Assembly: GCA_910584795.1 (NCBI GenBank)
Contig: CAJUBZ010000002.1
Location: 1 to 64,000 of the forward strand
Reading direction: 5' to 3'
DNA from: an uncultured Eubacterium sp.
GTDB taxonomy: Bacteria; Bacillota; Clostridia; Lachnospirales; Lachnospiraceae
DNA: 64,000 bases
Part shown: positions 35,146 to 43,529 of the stretch, piece by piece
How the letters are laid out: each line of letters opens with the position of its first letter
How positions within the stretch are numbered: position 1 is the stretch's first letter
Program-made: the position numbers and the translations under genes
Notes under the pieces: generated by a model
Database searches by the model: none
What the model saw: only the letters and a program-made list of their open reading frames with translations
Told to the model about the DNA's origin: nothing

Positions 35146-35176
35146 ATAAGACTGTGTTCTCACACAGTCTTATTTT
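35145..35176 (+). terminator. Terminator between antitoxin repeats and toxin remnant
   Basis: AATAAGACTGTGT and ACACAGTCTTATT form a 13-bp stem with loop TCTC, then TT. In type III systems this terminator sets the antitoxin-to-toxin ratio. Confidence 0.9.
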
Positions 35177-35194
35177 GACTAAGGAGAATGTAGT

Positions 35195-35278
35195 ATGAAA
35201 CAAGAACGTTTAAATTTATATATTGTAGATATGAAATACGTCAGAGATTTGGCAAAAAAGTTAAAGGAAATCATATGA
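35195..35278 (+). pseudogene. Truncated ToxN/AbiQ/CptN-type endoribonuclease toxin
   Basis: ATG 35195 with AAGGAG at 8-nt spacing opens 27 codons: MKQERLNLYIVDMKYVRDLA then KKLKEII. The first 20 residues resemble, from memory, the N-terminus of Firmicute type III toxins, where a conserved Y/I-V-D-x-K-Y-V/I-R-x-L start precedes the RNase body of about 170 residues. Here the body is missing, so it is read as a deletion remnant; KKLKEII could be the original C-terminus joined by an internal deletion. Its stop overlaps the ATG of the next gene (ATGA), so translation of the hydrolase may now be coupled to it. It could instead be an intact short leader peptide. Confidence 0.55.
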
Positions 35279-35874
35279 AGAAATATATTTTTTTAGGATC
35301 ATCGGTAACTTATGGTTCAGCAGCAGGTGGACATTCGTTTGTTGATATATTAGCAGAAAAATATCAGATAGACTGTACAAAGGAAGCAGTTTCAGGAACA
35401 ACGTTGGTTGATAATGGACCAGATTCCTATGTGCAGCGAATGATACTCAACCTGGATAAAAAAATGGAATGTGAACAGTTTATCTGTCAGTTATCAACGA
35501 ATGATGCAGCACAGAACATGCCGTTAGGAGAAATAAGTGTTTCGACAAAGTTAGAGGATTTCGATACATCTACAATTATTGGGGCGATGGAGTATATCAT
35601 CTGTTATGCAAGAACTACATGGAAATGTTTCGTAACTTTTTATACAAATACATATTATAATAGTGAAAACTATCAAAACATGGTTGATGCATTATATTTA
35701 ATAAAAGAAAAATGGAACATAGGAATTATTGACTTATGGAATAATGTTGAGATGCACAATTTAGCGGAAGAGAAGTATGATGTATATATGGCGGATGTGA
35801 TTCACCCTACGGAACTGGGATATAGAGAGTGGTGGCTGCCGGAATTTGAAAAATATTTTAAAATAGAAAAATAA
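35275..35874 (+). CDS. SGNH/GDSL-type hydrolase
   Basis: 199 aa, no signal peptide. Block I reads FLGSSVTYG (nucleophile Ser in G-x-S), a block III Asn sits in LSTNDAAQ, and the Asp-His pair is DVIHPTELGY near residues 176-185. These are the catalytic residues of SGNH esterases and deacetylases. The substrate is unknown; such small cytosolic members often remove acyl groups from sugars. AAAGGAAATC precedes ATG 35275, and the start overlaps the stop of the toxin remnant. It is followed by a long hairpin. Confidence 0.88.
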   Translation: MKKYIFLGSSVTYGSAAGGHSFVDILAEKYQIDCTKEAVSGTTLVDNGPDSYVQRMILNLDKKMECEQFICQLSTNDAAQNMPLGEISVSTKLEDFDTSTIIGAMEYIICYARTTWKCFVTFYTNTYYNSENYQNMVDALYLIKEKWNIGIIDLWNNVEMHNLAEEKYDVYMADVIHPTELGYREWWLPEFEKYFKIEK

Positions 35875-35930
35875 TATTATAGCATTTTTGTATTTTTCTC
35901 TTGTAAAAGAAATACAGAAATGCTAATATT
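35873..35930 (+). terminator. Long hairpin after the SGNH hydrolase
   Basis: AATATTATAGCATTTTTGTATTT pairs imperfectly with AAATACAGAAATGCTAATATT around a short loop. There is no clear U-run, so it may be a terminator or another structured intergenic repeat. Confidence 0.55.
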
Positions 35931-35974
35931 ATAATATAAAATGTAAGGGCTTACATTACGAAAGGAGAAAGTAT

Positions 35975-38900
35975 ATGAAACAAAGAAAATTGTTATCGAA
36001 AATTACATCTGTTGTTTGTACGTTAGCGTTGGTATTTACGTCAATTACAGCATGGGATGTAACGAGTGTCAGTGCAGATACAGCAACAACTGTGTATCAG
36101 GCAAATGACGAAGGAAGAGCTGATTTGCTTAGTGAAGTTCGGGACGAAGAAATTAACTTTGCTTTAAACAAAGAGGCTTCTGTATCAAAGCAGACCACTC
36201 AGGAAGGTGGAACGGATTTAGGAATTATTACCAATGGAAAGTTTGATAATGGAAATTCTAAATCTACAATTATTGAAGTTGGAAGAGGAGTAAAAGAAGA
36301 CCGTTGGGTGCAGGTAGATTTAGGGGCGGCATATGATTCTTCTAAAATTGACAGAGTTGTGGCAATGTATAAAACATTGAACTCTGGTCCAACAACTGCA
36401 ACGGTAGGAACATATATGATTCAGTATTCTTTGAATGGATTGGATTATGTAGATATTGCAGAAGTATCAGGAATCGCAGGTGGAACCAATGCAGTTTATT
36501 TGGATAAGATAACGATGTCTGATGAACAAAAGGCTGCAATCCCTTATACACGTTTTGTGAGAATATATGCTACAAGAGATTTGAGTGCATATGGTATGCA
36601 GATTAAAGGCATGGCAGTTTTAACGGATGGAGCAACTAAGGTAAGTGAAGTAGAGTTTAAGGAAGTAGAAACTTTGGATGATCCGGTTTCACTAACAGTC
36701 ACAACCAGTGATTATGAGCAGTTAGAATTTACTTTTGAGGCATCTGAGGGAGACAAAGGTGATTATATATATTATGCATATATTGATGGAACACAAAAAG
36801 AAGAGACTGTAAACCCTGGAACTACCTATGTAGAGACAGGGATTACAGGTGGAAATCATACAGTAAAAATTGTGGCAGTGAAAGATGGTGTTAAATCAAA
36901 AGGTATTACCCAGTCAGTTGATGTTGTCGACACAAAGAGTTTGTTGACAAGTGAGAGAAACTTCGCAATTGGAAAATCAGCATCTGCATCATCCATCAGA
37001 GAGAATGATTCTGTTGCAAATATTACAGACGGAAGTCTTACAACATTGTTTAGAACAGCAGTGACAGATACTGAAGCAACAATTGTTATTGATTTGGGAG
37101 ATAATTATAAAACTGATGTTATTGAAAGAACTGTTGGATTGTATGCGGCAGGAAGATATCCACAGAGCTATACAATAGACTATTCATCTAATGGAGTCGA
37201 TTTCGAGACGGTGGCAGAAGCAGAAGGAAAGGCTGAGGTGCAGTCTGTGGTAATTGACCCGGCAGAGTGTACTCTTGCGTCAGTAAGATATGTAAGATTC
37301 AGCCTTAGTAATCCGGTTGGAGCAGGATATGGTTTCCAGATGAATGAACTGGGGGTTATTATCAAAGAAGATGCGGATATGACACCGGTAGAAGTTGAAA
37401 AGTTAGATGATCCGGTTTCGCTTACAGTGACATCCAGTGATTATGAGCAGTTAGAGTATTCTTTTGAGGCATCAGAAGGAGATACAGGTGATTATACATA
37501 TTATGCATATATTGATGGCAAGAAGAAAGAAGAACCGGTGCTGCCTGGTACAACTTATGTAGAGACTGGGCTTGCAGGAGGTACTCATTCTGTAAGAATT
37601 ATGGCATTCAGACAGGGTATTGCTTCAGAGGGAATTATCGAGGAGATACAGGTTGCAGATCCGAAAGGACTAATTGAAACAGACAGAAATATAGCATTGG
37701 GACGAACTGCAGTTGCATCATCTACTAGAATAGAGATTGTAAATGGAGAAGAGGTGCCGGATAATATTGCTAACTTAACGGATGGTAAGTTAAATACACA
37801 GTTTAGAACATTGCAGACAGAACCGGAGGCAAATATTGTTATTGACTTAGGGGCAAATTACAAATTAAATATTATTGAACTGGTAGCAATGTCATATATT
37901 AATGACAGATATGCTAAGGAGTATTCTATTGATTATTCAGAAGATGGAGAGACTTTTGAGACAGTTTGTACAGCTACAGGAAATGGTACATTCCAATATA
38001 GTAAAATCAATCCGTCTGAATGTACTTTATCATCTGTTAGATATGTGAGAGTGAATGTTAGTCAGCCTTTTGCAGAAGGGTTTGGATTCCAGTTCTATGA
38101 AATAGCGGTGATAACGAAAGATAAGAGTCTGGATGATACTGATATTACATTAAATCAGTCAGAATATACTTATACAGGTGAAGAAATTTTACCGGATGTA
38201 ACAATTACATTTGGTGACAGGGAACTTGAAAAAGATAAAGATTTTACAATTAAAGGTACAGATAATGTAAATGTTGGAACTGCAACAGCTGTATTAGAAG
38301 GTGCCGGCTCTTATGCAGGAAGTAAAACATTACAATATATGATTACTCCGGCAGATATGCAAGATGCAGCTGTAACTGCCTCTTTTGAAGAGGACGGCAA
38401 TATACAGGTAAGTGTTTCATATAATGACAAGGAATTATCAGAACAAAAGGATTATACATACACTACTGAGAAAAATGCGGATGGAGATATGCTTATTAAA
38501 GTAAGTGCCGCAGGAAATAACTTTGTTGGACAGGTAGAGAAAATTGTCCCGATTACTGATTTCCCGGTAAGTGAAGTAGCAAATGTATCTGTAACTTCAA
38601 CGGAAATAAATAAAATTAATGTAGCTTTTGAAAACCCTGATACGTTTGCAGGTGACAGACAAGTCTATGACGTATTAATAGATGATACATTAGTTGACGA
38701 AAATGTAGCAGCAGGTTCCTATACATATGAAAAGCAAAATGCCGGTGAGCATAATGTTAAGGTTGTTGCAAAAATCAATGGCCAGACATCAGAAGGTGTA
38801 GAGAAGAGTATTGTTGTTCAAGGTATTGATATCAGTGCTTATAAGATTACTGTGGCAGTTCCTGAAACGGAAGAAGGATATGTTTATACCGGTAATGCGA

Positions 38901-39622
38901 TTGCTCCAGAATGCACAGTAGGCAATGAAGATGGAACAATAATTTTACAGGAAAATGTGGATTATACAATCGTATTTGAAGATAATACCAATGCAGGAAC
39001 GGCAAAGATTCTTGTAACAGGTATCGGTTTATATGAAGGTATATTAGAAGGTTCGTTTGACATTCAGCAAAAAGACATTAATAAGACAAATGTTGATTTT
39101 GCACAAGTAAATACATCATATAATTATAGTGGAAAACCGATTGAACCAGTTGTATCTGTTGAAGGATTACAAAAGGATATAGACTATACGATTATGATAA
39201 GCAACAATATAAATCCGGGAACAGCAAAGATTGTTGTAAAGGGAATAGGAAATTATAAGGGTGAAATTGTAAAAACATTCACCATTATAAAGAAAGAGGA
39301 ACCAAAAACACAGACAACTAAGAAAATTTCTGTAGGAAAAGCAAAAGTTGTTTCTGTTAATAAAAAGAAAACAGCAAAGAAAATCAGTCTGAAGTTAAAG
39401 AAAGTAAAAGGCGCAAAAAAATACCAGGTAGTAATTGCGAAAGATAAGAAATGCCGAAAGGTTCTTGTTAAGAAAACGATTAAGAAGATTAAAGTAACGA
39501 TAAAGAACAAGAAACTGGCAAACAAAAAGAAATTGTACGCAAAGGCAAGAGCAGTGAAAGTAGTAAGTGGAAAGACTTATTATGGAAAATGGTCAACCGT
39601 TAAACGTGTTAAAATAAAATAG
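35975..39622 (+). CDS. Secreted triple-discoidin protein with Lys-rich C-terminal module
   Basis: 1,215 aa. Signal peptide (1-35); discoidin/F5-8C domain 1 (62-215); Fn3-like (229-318); discoidin 2 (325-461); a second copy of the Fn3-like unit nearly identical to the first (LDDPVSLTVT-x-SDYEQLE in both); discoidin 3 (568-712); then beta units of the MBG/YDG type (YTYTGEEILPDVTITFGDRE; YVYTGNAIAPECTVG; YNYSGKPIEPVVSVEG); and the basic Fn3-like tail (1118-1215) ending YYGKWSTVKRVKIK. There is no catalytic domain. Discoidin domains bind glycans, so this looks like a surface glycan-binding protein (inference). GAAAGGAG precedes ATG 35975. Internal near-identical repeats suggest recent duplication. 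Confidence 0.85.
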   Translation: MKQRKLLSKITSVVCTLALVFTSITAWDVTSVSADTATTVYQANDEGRADLLSEVRDEEINFALNKEASVSKQTTQEGGTDLGIITNGKFDNGNSKSTIIEVGRGVKEDRWVQVDLGAAYDSSKIDRVVAMYKTLNSGPTTATVGTYMIQYSLNGLDYVDIAEVSGIAGGTNAVYLDKITMSDEQKAAIPYTRFVRIYATRDLSAYGMQIKGMAVLTDGATKVSEVEFKEVETLDDPVSLTVTTSDYEQLEFTFEASEGDKGDYIYYAYIDGTQKEETVNPGTTYVETGITGGNHTVKIVAVKDGVKSKGITQSVDVVDTKSLLTSERNFAIGKSASASSIRENDSVANITDGSLTTLFRTAVTDTEATIVIDLGDNYKTDVIERTVGLYAAGRYPQSYTIDYSSNGVDFETVAEAEGKAEVQSVVIDPAECTLASVRYVRFSLSNPVGAGYGFQMNELGVIIKEDADMTPVEVEKLDDPVSLTVTSSDYEQLEYSFEASEGDTGDYTYYAYIDGKKKEEPVLPGTTYVETGLAGGTHSVRIMAFRQGIASEGIIEEIQVADPKGLIETDRNIALGRTAVASSTRIEIVNGEEVPDNIANLTDGKLNTQFRTLQTEPEANIVIDLGANYKLNIIELVAMSYINDRYAKEYSIDYSEDGETFETVCTATGNGTFQYSKINPSECTLSSVRYVRVNVSQPFAEGFGFQFYEIAVITKDKSLDDTDITLNQSEYTYTGEEILPDVTITFGDRELEKDKDFTIKGTDNVNVGTATAVLEGAGSYAGSKTLQYMITPADMQDAAVTASFEEDGNIQVSVSYNDKELSEQKDYTYTTEKNADGDMLIKVSAAGNNFVGQVEKIVPITDFPVSEVANVSVTSTEINKINVAFENPDTFAGDRQVYDVLIDDTLVDENVAAGSYTYEKQNAGEHNVKVVAKINGQTSEGVEKSIVVQGIDISAYKITVAVPETEEGYVYTGNAIAPECTVGNEDGTIILQENVDYTIVFEDNTNAGTAKILVTGIGLYEGILEGSFDIQQKDINKTNVDFAQVNTSYNYSGKPIEPVVSVEGLQKDIDYTIMISNNINPGTAKIVVKGIGNYKGEIVKTFTIIKKEEPKTQTTKKISVGKAKVVSVNKKKTAKKISLKLKKVKGAKKYQVVIAKDKKCRKVLVKKTIKKIKVTIKNKKLANKKKLYAKARAVKVVSGKTYYGKWSTVKRVKIK

Positions 39623-39644
39623 GTATAAAAGTTTGCGAAGATAA

Positions 39645-39702
39645 GCAATAAACCACTAGCATTTTTCTATTGATAATAGTATAATGTTTAGTGGTTTATT
39701 GC
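39645..39702. terminator. Long hairpin between the discoidin-protein gene and purA
   Basis: GCAATAAACCACTA (39645-39658) and TAGTGGTTTATTGC (39689-39702) are exact complements; an inner CTATTGATAATAG stem is also possible. There is no downstream U-run, so the terminator role is tentative. Confidence 0.6.
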
Positions 39703-39754
39703 GATTTAGCGGAGACCAAAGGAAAAATCATTAAAATATTTAGGAGGAAACCAC

Positions 39755-41029
39755 ATGGTTAGAGCAATAGTAGGTGCCAACTGGGGTGACGAAGGAAAAG
39801 GTAAGATTACAGATATGCTTGGTGAGAAGTCAGACATTATCGTTAGATTCCAAGGTGGTAGTAATGCAGGGCATACCATAATTAATGAATATGGAAAGTT
39901 TGCATTACATTTACTTCCATCAGGAGTATTTTATCAGCATACAACATGTGTTATCGGCAATGGTGTAGCACTGAATATTCCATATCTTCAGAAGGAAATC
40001 GATGATATTGTATCACAGGGTGTACCAAAGCCAAACATTTTGGTGTCAGACAGAGCACAGATATTGATGCCGTACCATATTGATTTTGATGCATATGAAG
40101 AGGAAAGGCTTGGAGGAAAGGCTTTTGGTTCAACAAAATCAGGTATTGCTCCTTTTTATTCAGATAAATATGCAAAGATTGGCTTCCAAGTATCAGAGTT
40201 GTTTGATGAAGATACATTGAAGGAAAAGGTGGCACGTGTTACAGAACAGAAAAATATTATGTTAGAGCATATGTACCATAAACCGTTGATTAACCCGGAT
40301 GAGTTGTTAGAAACATTACATGAATACAGAGATATTGTAAAACCTTATGTTTGTGATGTTTCATTATATTTAAATAATGCAATCAAAGAAGGAAAGACAA
40401 TTCTTTTGGAGGGACAGCTTGGAACATTAAAGGATCCTGACTTTGGAATTTACCCGATGGTAACATCATCATCAACATTAGCATCTTATGGTGCTATCGG
40501 AGCAGGAATTCCATGTTATGAGATTAAAGATATTATCACAGTTGTAAAAGCTTATTCATCAGCAGTAGGAGCAGGAGAGTTTGTAAGTGAAATCTTTGGC
40601 GAGGAAGCGGATGAATTAAGAAAACGTGGTGGTGATGGCGGTGAGTTTGGTGCCACAACAGGTCGTCCACGTAGAATGGGATGGTTTGACTGCGTTGCAT
40701 CACGCTATGGAGTAAGAATGCAGGGAGCTACGGAAGTAGCATTAACAGTTCTGGATGTATTAGGATATCTTGATGAGATTCCGGTATGTGTGGGTTATGA
40801 AATAGATGGAGAAGTAACAAAAGACTTCCCGGTAACTGCACAACTCAAAAAAGCAAAACCGGTATATGAAACATTACCAGGCTGGAAAGAAGATATCAGA
40901 GGAATTACCGAATATGATAAACTTCCGGAAAACTGTCGTAAATACATAGAATTTATTGAAAAAGAATTAGGTGTACCAGTGACAATGGTAAGTAACGGAC
41001 CAAAGCGAGAAGAAATCATATACAGATAG
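39755..41029 (+). CDS. purA: Adenylosuccinate synthetase
   Basis: 424 aa. It makes adenylosuccinate from IMP, Asp and GTP in AMP synthesis. The N-terminal GTP/IMP motif is GANWGDEGKGKITDML, the catalytic Asp and His lie in NWGDEGKGK and GGSNAGHT, and GSTKSGIAPFYSDKY and GGDGGEFGATTGRPRRMGWFD are intact. The last is the loop that binds IMP and Asp. TAGGAGG precedes ATG 39755. It stands alone; no other pur genes are adjacent. Confidence 0.98.
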   Translation: MVRAIVGANWGDEGKGKITDMLGEKSDIIVRFQGGSNAGHTIINEYGKFALHLLPSGVFYQHTTCVIGNGVALNIPYLQKEIDDIVSQGVPKPNILVSDRAQILMPYHIDFDAYEEERLGGKAFGSTKSGIAPFYSDKYAKIGFQVSELFDEDTLKEKVARVTEQKNIMLEHMYHKPLINPDELLETLHEYRDIVKPYVCDVSLYLNNAIKEGKTILLEGQLGTLKDPDFGIYPMVTSSSTLASYGAIGAGIPCYEIKDIITVVKAYSSAVGAGEFVSEIFGEEADELRKRGGDGGEFGATTGRPRRMGWFDCVASRYGVRMQGATEVALTVLDVLGYLDEIPVCVGYEIDGEVTKDFPVTAQLKKAKPVYETLPGWKEDIRGITEYDKLPENCRKYIEFIEKELGVPVTMVSNGPKREEIIYR

Positions 41030-41043
41030 CATTGAGCATCTGC

Positions 41044-41119
41044 AAAAATAGAAAAAGAAACAGAATCGAATGAAAAGTGCTTGCACCTTTCATTCGATTC
41101 TGTTTCTTTTTCTATTTTT
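41044..41119. terminator. Perfect 32-bp hairpin after purA
   Basis: Bases 41044-41075 and 41088-41119 are exact complements (starts AAAAATAGAAAAAG), apex GTGC-TT-GCAC, ending in TTTTT. It works as a terminator on both strands, but the stem is far longer than needed. Confidence 0.85.
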
Positions 41120-41129
41120 ATAGGGCGAG

Positions 41130-41260
41130 AGCCCTGACAGCCTGAAAATTTCAAAGAAATTTTTAGGCTGTACAGATGCTCAAGAAGAGTAGTGAAAGTC
41201 AGTGTGCGAAAGCCCTGACAGCTCGAAAATTTCAAAGAAATTTTTAGGGTGTGCAGATGC
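41130..41260. repeat. Two 50-bp direct repeats after the purA hairpin
   Basis: AGCCCTGACAG...CAGATGC occurs at 41130-41179 and 41211-41260 (81-bp period, about 90 percent alike). Each copy contains AAAATTTC-AAA-GAAATTTTT. AGGGCGAGAGCCCT also forms a small hairpin. No gene is encoded. Confidence 0.85.
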
Positions 41261-41274
41261 ACAAAAGTACCAGA

Positions 41275-41475
41275 CTATTTTTGTCCGCCTCTATTCTCTA
41301 ACAACTTTGCCAACCACATCATAATATAAATCATGATTGGAATGATAACCATACAATATGCACTAGCTTTCCATGCTGCTTCGTTTCCCATAAATGCAAA
41401 AATCAGCGTAAGTAAAGCACAAACAATTAAAACGACAACAGCTAATAAAGCGGCAATTCTTTTAAACTTCTCCAT
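41275..41475 (-). CDS. Small two-TM membrane protein
   Basis: 66 aa from ATG at 41475, with AAGGAG 8 nt upstream. There are two hydrophobic segments (residues of about 8-29 and 36-54) with basic ends. No family is recognised by eye. It lies alone between purA and a structured element, facing left. Function unknown. Confidence 0.7.
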   Translation of the reverse strand: MEKFKRIAALLAVVVLIVCALLTLIFAFMGNEAAWKASAYCMVIIPIMIYIMMWLAKLLENRGGQK

Positions 41476-41501
41476 AGTATACTCCTTAAAAATGTATCTA
41501 A

Positions 41502-41640
41502 TAACAGCCAACAGCTCGAATCCGCATGCGCTCCTTCTCGCTTTTTATGGCTCACCATATACAAAAAAGAGCAGGGATTCAAAGTGCTGCGAGCAGTCCT
41601 TGTGAATCTCTGCTCTTTTTTGTGCATGGCTGAACTGTTA
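41502..41640 (+). repeat. 139-bp structured intergenic element, family B copy 4
   Basis: Outer arms TAACAGCCA/TGGCTGAACTGTTA; hairpin 1 AGC-TC-GAA...TTC-TC-GCT; CACCATATA; long stem CAAAAAAGAGCAGGGATTC with GAATCTCTGCTCTTTTTTG; apex AGTGCTGCGAGCAGT. It lies between divergent genes. Confidence 0.85.
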
Positions 41641-41758
41641 TAAAACATTATACCAAAACAATAACATATTGCAATTATTGTTTGAAATCAGTATAATTTA
41701 AGAAGTTCAGTATTCTGCACAAGAATATATTAAAGCGAAAATACTTTTGGAGGATAAT

Positions 41759-42268
41759 ATGGCAGAGAAATATTTATTAGAAACATGGAGAGAGATTGCA
41801 TATAATCAGGAGCAGACACAGAAACAGTATAATGATTTCTGGGCAGCATATTTTGCACAGGAAAAGGAAGTTTATAAAGATATCCTTTCAAATCATGGTA
41901 CGGTTGTTTCAGGTACAGTAGAAGAATTAGCTGAAAAATATAATATGGAAGTTCTTACGATGGTAGGTTTTTTAGATGGTATTAATGAGAGTCTGAAAAA
42001 AGAGAATCCTATTGATAAGTTGACAGAGACAACAGAGGTTCACCTTGATTATGATGATGAAAAGTTATATAAAAACATGGTTGCGGCAAAAGCTGAATGG
42101 TTGTATGAATTAGAGGAATGGGATGATATTCTTTCAGAAGACAAAAGAAAAGAATTGTATAAAGAAGAAAAACTTTCCGGTACCGTTGTTAAAGACAAAA
42201 AGGTAGGAAGAAATGATCCATGTCCTTGTGGTAGTGGTAAAAAATATAAACATTGTTGTGGAAAATAG
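41759..42268 (+). CDS. SEC-C metal-binding motif protein
   Basis: 169 aa from ATG 41759, with GGAGGA upstream. The N-terminal 140 residues are largely helical and charged (AEKYLLETWREIAYNQEQTQ). The C-terminus is VGRNDPCPCGSGKKYKHCCGK, the zinc-binding SEC-C motif first known from SecA. The role of stand-alone SEC-C proteins is not established; many bind ribosomes or SecA-like partners. A terminator follows at once. Confidence 0.9.
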   Translation: MAEKYLLETWREIAYNQEQTQKQYNDFWAAYFAQEKEVYKDILSNHGTVVSGTVEELAEKYNMEVLTMVGFLDGINESLKKENPIDKLTETTEVHLDYDDEKLYKNMVAAKAEWLYELEEWDDILSEDKRKELYKEEKLSGTVVKDKKVGRNDPCPCGSGKKYKHCCGK

Positions 42269-42276
42269 CGATAAAT

Positions 42277-42303
42277 AAAGGGACTGTAAAAAGTCCCTTT
42301 TAT
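42277..42303 (+). terminator. Rho-independent terminator after the SEC-C gene
   Basis: AAAGGGACT (42277-42285) pairs with AGTCCCTTT (42292-42300), followed by T residues. Confidence 0.92.
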
Positions 42304-42400
42304 GTTAGAGAAGTTTTTTAACACCCTCTTTTTTGTTAAACTAAACTGCACAATGTACATGTAAAAGCGTTTGAAATTCATGACATATTTTAAATTGAAT

Positions 42401-43396
42401 TTATCTGATACTTTTGTACATTTCATATTCCTTATAATCAGCCACAATACGTCTGGCTTCTTTTCGTTTTGATTCCGAGTGCCCGATAATTATTTCATAT
42501 CCAGTAGCACGAATTGCATTGATTAATTCCAGAGCTTCATCACTGGATTTATGTTTTGCAGTAATAACAGAACCGCTTAAAATCATAAAACAAATAGAAA
42601 ACTCGGGTGCTGTATCTTTTGGGTTAAGAGAAATTTCGCCCATACGATAACACCATACAATCTCATCTAACGGAATTATTGAAACTTTTGTTTTTCCTAA
42701 ATCAATAAAATAGTTTTCTGTAATATACATATCATTAATCTGAATATAATTTTCACAATCCAGTTCATGCTGGGCATCATCAATAAGAACTTTCTGTTCT
42801 TTTTTTCCAATAAAAGAGCAAACCGGATAGATATATGGATTTGCAATAGCAATCAGACGACTAATACACTTTTTCATGGAAACAAGAAAAATTACAAGAA
42901 CAATCCATAAAAGAATCATATAAAATAATGGATGGTAGTCGGCGTTACTTAATATTATTTCTGCATTTATTTTTGAAAAAGAATCAACATTCCAATTTAA
43001 ATCATTCATATATGATTCGAGCATTTTTTTGAATGCACGGTTTGGTTTCATAACTTTAGCTTTAAATTCATAATTATTTATAACTTTTTGTGGTACTCCA
43101 TCTATAGGAATAATTGCAAATATACTTTTACCTTCTTTGATAGAATAGTAATATCCATAGAGGGAACCGCCGGACTTCTCTAAATTATATCCTGTATAAT
43201 ACAAATTCTTTGCTTTTATCTTTACAAATTCATCTTGAGATGTAACTTTATGTAAATCATTTATAGAGTTGGGATGAAATACGGAGATAAAAGGACAAAG
43301 AATAAAAATAATCACCATAATGGCACATAGAAACAGAGGGATTCCGAGTTTATTCCCACAAGCTGTTCTAATTTTATTTGTAATACTAATATTCAT
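42401..43396 (-). CDS. Two-TM membrane protein of unknown function
   Basis: 331 aa. A first membrane segment lies at residues of about 17-38, then an extracytoplasmic region, a second membrane segment at about 157-176 (MILLWIVLVIFLVSM), and a cytoplasmic C-terminal half rich in beta segments (YIQINDMYITENYFIDLG, DEIVWCYRMGEISLN). The C-terminal half resembles PH-like domains that sense membranes, but this is only an impression. No catalytic motif. Transcribed leftward, alone. Function unknown. Confidence 0.75.
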   Translation of the reverse strand: MNISITNKIRTACGNKLGIPLFLCAIMVIIFILCPFISVFHPNSINDLHKVTSQDEFVKIKAKNLYYTGYNLEKSGGSLYGYYYSIKEGKSIFAIIPIDGVPQKVINNYEFKAKVMKPNRAFKKMLESYMNDLNWNVDSFSKINAEIILSNADYHPLFYMILLWIVLVIFLVSMKKCISRLIAIANPYIYPVCSFIGKKEQKVLIDDAQHELDCENYIQINDMYITENYFIDLGKTKVSIIPLDEIVWCYRMGEISLNPKDTAPEFSICFMILSGSVITAKHKSSDEALELINAIRATGYEIIIGHSESKRKEARRIVADYKEYEMYKSIR

Positions 43397-43529
43397 TTCT
43401 TTCGCCTCTTAAATTAAAAATACTTTATTAGTATAAATGACGATTATGTTTTAATCAAGGTTGCGTTTCAAGGTGTTTGTTGGTAAAATCACATAAGAGA
43501 AAGTTTTATTTATAAATGGAGAAAACAAT

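Noticed and set aside
40795..41262. 155-codon minus-strand ORF
   Set aside because: It lies opposite the purA 3' end and through the perfect hairpin and direct repeats; the repeat gives an artificial periodic protein.
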